Part shown: positions 1 through 4,928 of the stretch, one piece after another
Position numbering within the stretch: the first letter of the stretch is position 1
How the letters are laid out: every line of letters starts with the position of its first letter
From: Betaproteobacteria bacterium
GTDB lineage: Bacteria > Pseudomonadota > Gammaproteobacteria > Burkholderiales > SG8-39
Length of the DNA stretch: 7,648 nucleotides
Direction: 5' to 3'
NCBI GenBank assembly: GCA_016867955.1
Contig: VGIE01000097.1
Location: 1-7,648 of the forward strand
Notes under the pieces: model-generated
Database searches by the model: none
Told to the model about the DNA's origin: nothing
The model's input: only the letters and a program-made list of their open reading frames with translations
Made by a program: the position numbers and the translations under genes

Positions 1-211
1 AAAGCGATGAAGGGGCGACGAGGCACCGGCCAAGGTGACGCTGGACGCGTATGCGGCCTCCCATCGGGCGGTAGCTGATCTGAAGGCAACCGGCGAGTTG
101 CCGGAGCGATTGTTAGTCCGCCGCGACTGTACCAACCAGGGTGTCGAGGTGACCACGGAAATTGTGACGCAACTTGTGACGCAACCGCCGTTTTCTCGCC
201 ACAACTACTGA
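1..211 (+). pseudogene. IS6-family transposase C-terminal remnant with an unrelated tail
   Basis: A reading frame open from about position 11 to a TGA at 209-211 encodes, near residues 8-37, VTLDAYAASHRAV followed by ADLKATGELP and a VR. This pattern is characteristic of the middle to C-terminal part of the DDE catalytic domain of some IS6-family transposases. In intact members a KYLNN..EQDH segment carrying the catalytic Glu follows; here the similarity stops at about position 121 and an unrelated stretch (TNQGVEVTTEIVTQLVTQ) takes over. To the left, positions 1-15 read KAMKG in another frame, which suits the segment just before VTLD in this family, and the VTLD frame has a stop at 8-10. A frameshift between 15 and 31 is therefore likely. 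The gene is cut by the window edge, truncated and fused, so it cannot make active transposase. The tail could instead be the end of another gene. The IS6 assignment is by recognition only. Confidence 0.55.
162..185 (+). repeat. Tandem 12-bp direct repeat
   Basis: TTGTGACGCAAC occurs twice head to tail, at 162-173 and 174-185, with no mismatch. It lies about 130 bp left of the tRNA-Pro fragment, inside the last codons of the broken frame, where it encodes VTQLVTQ. Short direct repeats near an attachment core can be arm-type binding sites of a tyrosine recombinase. It may equally be a simple in-frame duplication. Confidence 0.6.
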
Positions 212-312
212 TTGCTCTCGTTTGCTATGGCTTCGCGCTTGTGGCCGTAACTGCATGATAAATCGATACGCTATAGTAATGGTGGGTAGTCTGTAGAACC
301 TTGATGGGCCAA

Positions 313-357
313 CTTGGGCGCAGGGGGTCGCTGGTTCGAATCCAGTCGCCCCGACCA
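313..357 (+). other. tRNA-Pro 3' half (attachment-site-like fragment)
   Basis: This is the 3' half of a tRNA. It shows an anticodon loop reading CTTGGGC (U33, anticodon TGG, G37), anticodon-stem 3' strand GCAGG, variable loop GGGTC, a T arm with GCTGG and CCAGT around TTCGAAT, acceptor 3' strand CGCCCCG, discriminator A354 and CCA at 355-357. A proline tRNA of this type would begin with CGGGGCG about 30 bases before the anticodon loop, but nothing like it is present at 270-312. The upstream bases also do not pair with GCAGG. The match starts exactly at the anticodon loop, the usual left border of a tyrosine-recombinase attachment core. It is therefore best read as the distal att copy left by an integrative element lying to the left, not as a functional tRNA gene. 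Confidence 0.72.
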
Positions 358-429
358 ATTGTTTCAACGAAATGCGGACGCCGTGTGCGGCCCGTCGTTG
401 TGAAGATCAACGAGGTTCGACACCTTGTT

Positions 430-470
430 CTTGGGCGAAGGGGGTCGCGTTCGAGTCACGTTGCCCCATC
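430..470 (+). repeat. Second, degenerate tRNA-Pro 3'-end copy
   Basis: This stretch repeats the fragment at 313-357 with changes. CTTGGGCG and AGGGGGTCGC are kept, two bases are lost in the T stem, TTCGAG replaces TTCGAA, and GCCCC is kept but followed by ATCA where GACCA is expected. The same hexamer ACCTTG stands shortly upstream of both copies (298-303 and 422-427). The T stem no longer pairs properly, so this copy cannot be a tRNA. It is probably an older attachment scar. Confidence 0.55.
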
Positions 471-498
471 ATCGCGTGACGCGGAAACGCTAAATTCC

Positions 499-523
499 GG
501 TTTCGACTCAGTTGCCCCACTGG
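499..523 (+). repeat. Third, weaker tRNA 3'-end-like copy
   Basis: The stretch reads GGTTTCGACTCAGTTGCCCCACTGG, split here as GGTTTCGACTCAG and TTGCCCCACTGG. It resembles a T loop followed by an acceptor end, and is closest to the degenerate copy at 450-470 (TTCGAGTCACGTTGCCCCA). No anticodon-side sequence remains. Resemblance over about 20 bases may be partly chance, so this copy is the least certain of the three. Confidence 0.35.
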
Positions 524-555
524 ATGGCGATTCCACCAACCCACAAGAGCATCGA

Positions 556-1329
556 TTAGCCTTGCCGCGTCAGCGGATGATACAGCGACTGCGCCCCATC
601 CACGCTGATTACCTGGCCCGTAACGTGGCGCGCTTCGTCGGACGCGAGCCAAGCGATCGTACTGGCGTGGTCCTCGGGGAGCGCAAGCCGGCCGGCGGGA
701 ATCATCTCCTCGTATGCCTCCAGGCCTTTTCCCCGCCCAGCGGCGGATTTGCGCAGCATCGCCGAATCGGTCATGCCCGGGCATACGCAATTCACCGTAA
801 TTCCATGCGGAGCAACTTCCACCGCCGCACACCGGGCGAAATGGATCGCTGCCGCCTTGGCCGCGCAATAAGCGATCTGTCGGGTCCGCACAATTTCCCC
901 GGCAATGGAGGACATCACGACGATGCGGCCCCCCTTCCGTTCGATCATGCCTTTCAGCGCCTTCTGCGAGCACAAAAAAACCGCCTTGACGTCCACGGCG
1001 AATTCGTGGTCCCAGGCCTCTTCCGGGAACTCTTCGATCGGGTCGGAGTGATAGCTTCCGGCATTGTTAACCAAGAGCCAAAGCGGACCCAGTTCACGTT
1101 CCGCCGAATCGATCATCGCTTCGACCTCAGCCTTGCGGGTGACATCACCACGGGCCGCGATCGCCGTGTGGCCTGCCTTGCACAAATCGGCAGCCGCCCG
1201 GTGCGCGCTCTCCGCGTCGGCGTCGTTGACCGCGACGGCGAACCCGCGCTCGCAAAGAACTCGCGCCGTGACCAGGCCAATTCCGCGCCCGGCGCCGGTA
1301 ACGACGGCACATCTGCGGTTGGCGCTCAT
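556..1329 (-). CDS. Short-chain dehydrogenase/reductase (classical SDR)
   Basis: A 257-residue cytosolic NAD(P)-dependent oxidoreductase of normal classical-SDR length. It has the cofactor-binding TGAGRGIG at residues 11-18, an acidic D36 at the end of the second strand (which in this family usually favours NAD over NADP), D62-V63, NNAG at 88-91, the catalytic S141-Y154-K158 with the standard spacing, and PG at 184-185. The helix position that usually holds the tetrad Asn is D113 (VDVKAVF). It starts at ATG 1329, overlapping the stop of the upstream reductase gene by 4 nt (ATGA). A GAGG lies about 10 nt before the start. The frame stays open 115 codons further upstream, but that stretch lies inside the reductase gene and lacks SDR similarity. 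The substrate is unknown; the neighbours suggest a sugar, polyol or hydroxy acid. It is not recognisably FabG. Confidence 0.9.
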   Translation of the reverse strand: MSANRRCAVVTGAGRGIGLVTARVLCERGFAVAVNDADAESAHRAAADLCKAGHTAIAARGDVTRKAEVEAMIDSAERELGPLWLLVNNAGSYHSDPIEEFPEEAWDHEFAVDVKAVFLCSQKALKGMIERKGGRIVVMSSIAGEIVRTRQIAYCAAKAAAIHFARCAAVEVAPHGITVNCVCPGMTDSAMLRKSAAGRGKGLEAYEEMIPAGRLALPEDHASTIAWLASDEARHVTGQVISVDGAQSLYHPLTRQG

Positions 1330-2267
1330 TGCAGCGGAGCCTCGGACTTCGGTTTGTGCTGCCTGCCTTTTATGAGCCGGGTCAACGCATCGTTGCACGG
1401 CGCGGCAAGACCCAGCCGAGCACTCTCGGCGGCGACGTACCCGTTCAACGAATCGATCTCCGTCCGTAGGCCGCGATCCAGGTGCTGCATCATCGACGGC
1501 CTGTGAAACTTGTGCGAGCAATATTCGCGGATAACGGCCACCGGATCGTCGTCGGGAAGGACGATGCCCTTGGCGCGCACCAGCGCCACCGCTTCCTCGA
1601 TAATCCGGCACTGAAACTCGTCCAATTCCGGCACTTCCAAAATGTGGCCGGGGCGCAAACCCGTGATGGCGCAAATCGCGTTGATTCCGCAGTTGTGAAC
1701 GAACTTCGACCAGATCGTCGCCAGGATGTCGTCCACCAGAACCGGATTCAGTCCGGCTTGCTCGAACAGGGCGGCGAGATTCGTCAGCCGTTCGGTCCGG
1801 CTCCGATCCAGTTCGCCCAAATAGCTGGGCCCGTTGTTGGTGTGGCGCATCGAGCCGGGGCCGGCCAGGTCACCGCTCTGAAAACTGAGACCGGCCATCA
1901 CACGATGCGGGCCCAGTGTCGACGTCAGGATCTCGACGTTGCCCACTCCGTTTTGAAGCGTCAAGGCGAATCCATCGGGCTTTAGGACGGTCCGCGCGGA
2001 CTCGGCGGCCTCTTGCGTCGAATAGGCGTTCACACAAATGAGCGCGACATCCGCTTTGGGAAGTTCTCCGGCGTTCAGGGCCGCCCGCGCGGTAACGGTG
2101 AAATTGCCGGTCAGCCCTTCCAAGAGAAGTCCGGCTTCGGAAATGCGGGCGACGTGCTCCGGCCAAACGTCGAGGAAGGAGACCCTCTGACCGATGCGGG
2201 CGAGGTTCCCGCCGTACACGCATCCCATGTTCCCCGCCCCGATTACGCAGATATCAAGTTGCTTCAA
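1326..2267 (-). CDS. Ketopantoate reductase (ApbA/PanE) family oxidoreductase
   Basis: A 313-residue protein with the two-domain layout of 2-dehydropantoate 2-reductases. It has a Rossmann start GAGNMG at residues 10-15, LQNGVGN at 104-110, the linker-domain WSKFVHNC with the expected catalytic Lys188 and Asn192, and a C-terminal TEIDSLNGYV with the expected Glu270. PanE reduces ketopantoate to pantoate with NADPH, but many family members act on other branched or short 2-oxo acids. The start chosen is TTG 2267: AAGGAGA lies 8 nt upstream, and the Rossmann strand begins immediately after. A GTG start at 2366 would add 33 residues with no family similarity and would run through a likely small ORF. 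It sits in an operon with the SDR downstream and is divergent from the ApnO-like gene. A sugar-acid role is inferred from context; a true PanE role in CoA synthesis is the alternative. Confidence 0.88.
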   Translation of the reverse strand: MKQLDICVIGAGNMGCVYGGNLARIGQRVSFLDVWPEHVARISEAGLLLEGLTGNFTVTARAALNAGELPKADVALICVNAYSTQEAAESARTVLKPDGFALTLQNGVGNVEILTSTLGPHRVMAGLSFQSGDLAGPGSMRHTNNGPSYLGELDRSRTERLTNLAALFEQAGLNPVLVDDILATIWSKFVHNCGINAICAITGLRPGHILEVPELDEFQCRIIEEAVALVRAKGIVLPDDDPVAVIREYCSHKFHRPSMMQHLDRGLRTEIDSLNGYVAAESARLGLAAPCNDALTRLIKGRQHKPKSEAPLQ

Positions 2268-2368
2268 GCTTGCGGTCTCCTTGCCTCGAGCTGTTGTTCC
2301 GAATACTCGCGTCCTTCGTGCATTTCCCGGTGTTCGCGGGGCGTCATCTGGTTCAGCCAGCGGCACAT
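2264..2368 (-). CDS. Small hypothetical protein, 34 aa, first gene of the reductase operon
   Basis: A short frame starting at ATG 2368 encodes a 34-residue, highly charged protein beginning MCRWLNQMTPREHREMHEGR and ending RRPQA. GGAGGG stands 7 nt before this ATG, a strong ribosome-binding site. Its TGA stop overlaps the TTG start of the reductase gene (TTGA, 2264-2267), the same coupled arrangement seen between the reductase and the SDR. An upstream in-frame ATG at 2392 would give 42 residues but has no clear ribosome-binding site. The protein is probably soluble and helical, with one Cys, three Met besides the start, and no membrane segment or signal. I do not recognise a family. It could act as a small protein or only as a translational coupler. 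Confidence 0.5.
   Translation of the reverse strand: MCRWLNQMTPREHREMHEGREYSEQQLEARRPQA
2276..2282 (-). promoter_or_regulatory. Ribosome-binding site deciding the TTG start of the reductase gene
   Basis: On the minus strand AAGGAGA lies 8 nt before TTG 2267. No comparable signal supports the in-frame GTG at 2366. The site lies inside the upstream small ORF, so ribosomes finishing that ORF would pass over it. Confidence 0.7.
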
Positions 2369-2434
2369 CGGTCCGCCCTCCGTGATCGACATGTTCACAG
2401 CCGTCCGGTCACCTTGTTGAAAAACCGAATGAAA

Positions 2435-2456
2435 TGGAAGTGATGCACTATTTCCA
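2435..2456. promoter_or_regulatory. 22-bp near-palindrome, candidate operator between divergent operons
   Basis: Perfect 5-bp outer arms TGGAA and TTCCA enclose a 12-bp interior with a central palindromic TGCA. About 16 of the 22 positions match their own reverse complement. It lies roughly midway between the minus-strand small ORF and the rightward ApnO-like gene, a place suited to a dimeric repressor or activator controlling both. No regulator gene is in the window, so the binding protein is unknown. Confidence 0.4.
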
Positions 2457-2543
2457 GTAGGTTAGCGCGGATGGCTGGGTGCGCGGGAGTTTGGGCTCGA
2501 CCGGCCGATCCTGTTTTCCTTGCAACGACTTCCATCTTCGGCG

Positions 2544-2572
2544 TTGATTCCTTTCCGGCTATTCGCTAGACT
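2544..2572 (+). promoter_or_regulatory. Candidate sigma70-like promoter of the ApnO-like operon
   Basis: TTGATT at 2544-2549 and TAGACT at 2567-2572 are separated by exactly 17 bp. Each matches the -35 (TTGACA) or -10 (TATAAT) consensus at 4 of 6 positions. The expected transcription start, about 6-8 nt past the -10 box, falls at 2578-2580, right at the ATG at 2581. No ribosome-binding site precedes that ATG, which agrees with a leaderless or nearly leaderless mRNA. Confidence 0.42.
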
Positions 2573-2580
2573 GTGGTGTT

Positions 2581-3423
2581 ATGAGTATAACTGTTGCTAT
2601 CTTCGGAGCGGGTGGGAAAATGGGGTGCCGCATCGCCGACAACATGAGGCGCACGGACGAGCGGATGCTCTACGTGGAAATCAGCCAGGCTGGCGTGGAG
2701 CGACTTCGCGAGCGGGGCCTTACCACGACACCTCACGAAGTCGCCGTCGCGGAAGCCGATGTCGCGATCCTTGCGCTGCCCGATAACCTGATCGGCCGAG
2801 TCGCGCCGTCAATCGTTCCTGGTCTGAAGAGTGGCGCCATGCTGATCTGTCTCGACCCGGCCGCGCCCTACGCGGGCGTCCTGCCCAACCGTTCCGACAT
2901 CACCTACTTCGTTACTCATCCGTGCCATCCGCCGGTCGTAAACGACGAAGTCGACCCGGAAGCCAAGATGGACTTCTTCGGCGCCATCAAGGCGAAACAG
3001 CACATCGTTTGCGCGCTGATGCAAGGCCCCGAAAGCGACTACGCCAAAGGCGAAGCCGTGTGCCGCGCCATGTTCGCGCCGGTGATGCGCGCCCATCGCG
3101 TCACGGTCGAGCAAATGGCGATTCTGGAGCCCGCTCTTTCGGAAACCGTCGTGGCCACGTGCATGGTCGTGATTCGAGAGGCGATCGACGAGGCGGTCAA
3201 GCGCGGCGTCCCCAAGGAAGCCGCGATCGACTTCATCCTCGGCCACATCAACGTCGACATCGGCATCTGTTTCGGCTACATCGGGTCGCCTTTCTCCGAC
3301 GGCGCGCTGAAAGCAATCGAACGCGGCAAGAAATCGATCTTCCAGCCCGATTGGCGCAAAGTGTTCGAGCCCGAAAACGTGATGGCCGAAATCCAGGCGA
3401 TCACCACCAAGCCGGTCGCATGA
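2581..3423 (+). CDS. apnO: D-apionate oxidoisomerase (ApnO)-family NAD-dependent enzyme
   Basis: A 280-residue cytosolic protein with an N-terminal Rossmann domain (GAGGKMG at residues 9-15) and an all-helical C-terminal domain of the kind named 'phosphogluconate dehydrogenase (decarboxylating) C-terminal'. Family hallmarks visible are THPCHPP at 112-118, KQHIVCALMQGPE at 139-151, the EP..SET element at 183-189, and GHINVD at 221-226. In characterised members ApnO oxidises D-apionate and moves its hydroxymethyl group to give 3-oxo-isoapionate. The ATG at 2581 is the only start that keeps the first strand; no ribosome-binding site precedes it, and a promoter lies right against it. The stop overlaps the next gene's start by 4 nt (ATGA). 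The pairing with a TIM-barrel gene supports an ApnO-like role, but the substrate could be a related branched or linear sugar acid. Family membership is far more certain than the exact reaction. Confidence 0.72.
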   Translation: MSITVAIFGAGGKMGCRIADNMRRTDERMLYVEISQAGVERLRERGLTTTPHEVAVAEADVAILALPDNLIGRVAPSIVPGLKSGAMLICLDPAAPYAGVLPNRSDITYFVTHPCHPPVVNDEVDPEAKMDFFGAIKAKQHIVCALMQGPESDYAKGEAVCRAMFAPVMRAHRVTVEQMAILEPALSETVVATCMVVIREAIDEAVKRGVPKEAAIDFILGHINVDIGICFGYIGSPFSDGALKAIERGKKSIFQPDWRKVFEPENVMAEIQAITTKPVA

Positions 3424-4235
3424 AGCTCGGCTTAGGCTCGTTCGCCTACTTCTGGAGCGGTGGCGTTCCGGGCTGGCCGCAGCCAGCCGAGCCGATGACT
3501 CCGCTGGGCCTCGTTGAGCGCGCGGCCGCGCTCGGCTTACGACTGGTGCAAATCGCCGACAACATGCCCGTTGACGGCTTGGACCGGCCCGGTCTGGGAA
3601 GCCTGAAAGAGCGGGCAGAAGCTCTCGGCATTGAGGTTGAACTCGGCACCCGCGGCATTCAAGGCGGCAACATCGAGCGTCATATCGCCCTTTGCCAGTT
3701 CTTCAACTCGCGGGTCCTGCGCATCGTCGTGGACACGGCGGACCATCATCCCTCGCCGGACGATGTGGTGCGCATTGTCTCGGAACAAGTCAGCAGCCTG
3801 AAGGACGCCGGCGTCGTGCTCGCGATTGAGAATCACGACCGCTTCCCCGCTCCCACGCTCGCCGCAATCATCCGCCGTATCGACAGCCCCCATGTGGGCG
3901 TTTGTCTCGACACGGTGAACTCGTTCGGCTCGCTGGAAGGCCCGGAAGCCGTGCTGGCCGAACTGGCTCCGCTCGTGGTCAGCCTGCACCTGAAGGACTT
4001 CACCATCCGGCGCGCGTCGCATATGATGGGCTTCGTGATCGAGGGCACGCCCGCGGGCGACGGGAAGTTGAACGTTCCGTGGCTGCTCGACCGCCTGCGT
4101 TCGGCTGGACGCGACGTGAACGCCATCCTGGAGTTGTGGCCGCCGCCGGCCGAGCGCATCGAAGACACCGTCGTCAAGGAGGATGAATGGGCCGTCCGCA
4201 GCGTTCGGAACCTGCGGGCGCTCATTCCGGACTAA
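3420..4235 (+). CDS. Xylose-isomerase-like TIM-barrel protein, possible 3-oxo-isoapionate decarboxylase (OiaC-like)
   Basis: A 271-residue single-domain TIM barrel of the sugar phosphate isomerase/epimerase (xylose-isomerase-like, AP endonuclease 2) family. The four expected metal ligands are at E137 (AIENHD), D164 (CLDTVNS), H190 (LHLKD) and E238 (ILELW); H139 in ENHD is also typical. The protein is cytosolic with no signal. It starts at ATG 3420, overlapping the ApnO-like stop (ATGA) with no ribosome-binding site of its own, so it is probably translated by coupling. Directly after ApnO, the best functional guess is OiaC, which decarboxylates 3-oxo-isoapionate to L-erythrulose. Its place directly before araD also allows an unusual aldose-ketose isomerase or 3-epimerase standing in for AraA. 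The family is clear; the reaction is not. Confidence 0.82.
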   Translation: MKLGLGSFAYFWSGGVPGWPQPAEPMTPLGLVERAAALGLRLVQIADNMPVDGLDRPGLGSLKERAEALGIEVELGTRGIQGGNIERHIALCQFFNSRVLRIVVDTADHHPSPDDVVRIVSEQVSSLKDAGVVLAIENHDRFPAPTLAAIIRRIDSPHVGVCLDTVNSFGSLEGPEAVLAELAPLVVSLHLKDFTIRRASHMMGFVIEGTPAGDGKLNVPWLLDRLRSAGRDVNAILELWPPPAERIEDTVVKEDEWAVRSVRNLRALIPD

Positions 4236-4928
4236 ATGCTACTTGAAGCGCTGCGCCAGGAAGTGCTGGACGCCAATCTCGAACTTGTGCGCCAGGGGCT
4301 CGTCATCGATACCTTCGGCAACGCCAGCGGCGTAGACCGGGCGCAAGGACTTGTCGTGATCAAACCGAGCGGCGTGGCCTACGACGCCATGCGGGCGGCG
4401 GACCTGGTGGTGACAGCGCTCGACGGGCGGATCGTCGAAGGCTCGCTGCGGCCTTCCTCCGATCTGGATACGCACCTGGAACTGTACCGCGCGTTTCCGG
4501 GCATTGGCGGCGTCGTGCATACACACTCCCATTTCGCCACCGTTTGGGCGCAAGCCCGACGCAGCGTGCCTTGCCTGGGGACGACGCACGCCGACTATTT
4601 TCACGGAGCGATACCCCTCACCGATCCGATGACGGCCGAGGAGATCGCGGACGCCTATGAAGCCAACACGGGGAAAGTAATCGTTCGGGCTTTCGAAGGC
4701 ATCGATCCGCTTGAGATGCCGGCGGTGCTCGTAGCCAACCACGGCCCCTTCGCCTGGGGCAAGAGCCCCAAACAAGCGGCGCGCCACGGCTTTATTCTCG
4801 AAGAAGTGGCCCGCATGGCGTTTCACGCCATGACCCTGAATCCAAGCGCCGAGCCGATTTCAAGCGCGTTACTGGATCGCCACTACTACCGCAAACACGG
4901 CGCGAAAGCCACTTACGGTCAGGCCTGA
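4236..4928 (+). CDS. araD: L-ribulose-5-phosphate 4-epimerase
   Basis: A 230-residue member of the class II aldolase/adducin family, close to the 231 residues of E. coli AraD. AraD interconverts L-ribulose 5-phosphate and D-xylulose 5-phosphate by a zinc-dependent retro-aldol mechanism. Visible are the phosphate-binding GNAS at 28-31 and SSD at 74-76 (D76), zinc ligands H95 and H97 (VVHTHSH) and H169 (NHGPFAWGK), D120 in TTHADYFHGAIP, and Y227 in the terminal RKHGAKATYGQ. D120 and the C-terminal Tyr favour epimerase over plain aldolase or the OtnC decarboxylase. The ATG follows the TAA of the TIM-barrel gene with no gap and no clear ribosome-binding site, so translation is probably coupled. 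The 3' end overlaps the convergent kinase gene by 10 bp. L-arabinose isomerase is absent nearby, so the pentulose may come from another reaction. Confidence 0.93.
   Translation: MLLEALRQEVLDANLELVRQGLVIDTFGNASGVDRAQGLVVIKPSGVAYDAMRAADLVVTALDGRIVEGSLRPSSDLDTHLELYRAFPGIGGVVHTHSHFATVWAQARRSVPCLGTTHADYFHGAIPLTDPMTAEEIADAYEANTGKVIVRAFEGIDPLEMPAVLVANHGPFAWGKSPKQAARHGFILEEVARMAFHAMTLNPSAEPISSALLDRHYYRKHGAKATYGQA

Noticed and set aside
283..357. Complete tRNA-Pro gene
   Set aside because: No CGGGGCG acceptor 5' strand, no D arm and no partner for the anticodon-stem GCAGG are present upstream.
113..410. Minus-strand open frames of 61-84 residues
   Set aside because: They read antisense through the tRNA-Pro fragment and give peptides like GATGFEPATPC and GDWIRTSDP, well-known false proteins from tRNA genes.
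395..413. TCGTTG/CAACGA hairpin as a terminator
   Set aside because: Only a 6-bp stem with a 7-nt loop and no T tract on either strand.
301..1506. 401-residue plus-strand open frame
   Set aside because: It begins in the tRNA fragment and runs antisense to the SDR and the end of the reductase gene. It has no recognisable domain and Arg/His-rich shadow composition.
1330..1674. 115-residue N-terminal extension of the SDR
   Set aside because: It lies wholly inside the reductase gene in another frame and lacks SDR similarity; ATG 1329 is supported by the ATGA overlap and the Rossmann start.
2268..2366. 33-residue GTG-initiated extension of the reductase
   Set aside because: It has no family similarity, and a strong ribosome-binding site supports TTG 2267; the same DNA carries a better-supported small ORF.
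2922..3419. 166-residue upstream extension of the TIM-barrel frame
   Set aside because: It overlaps the ApnO-like gene in another frame with Arg-rich shadow composition; the barrel's first strand begins at ATG 3420.
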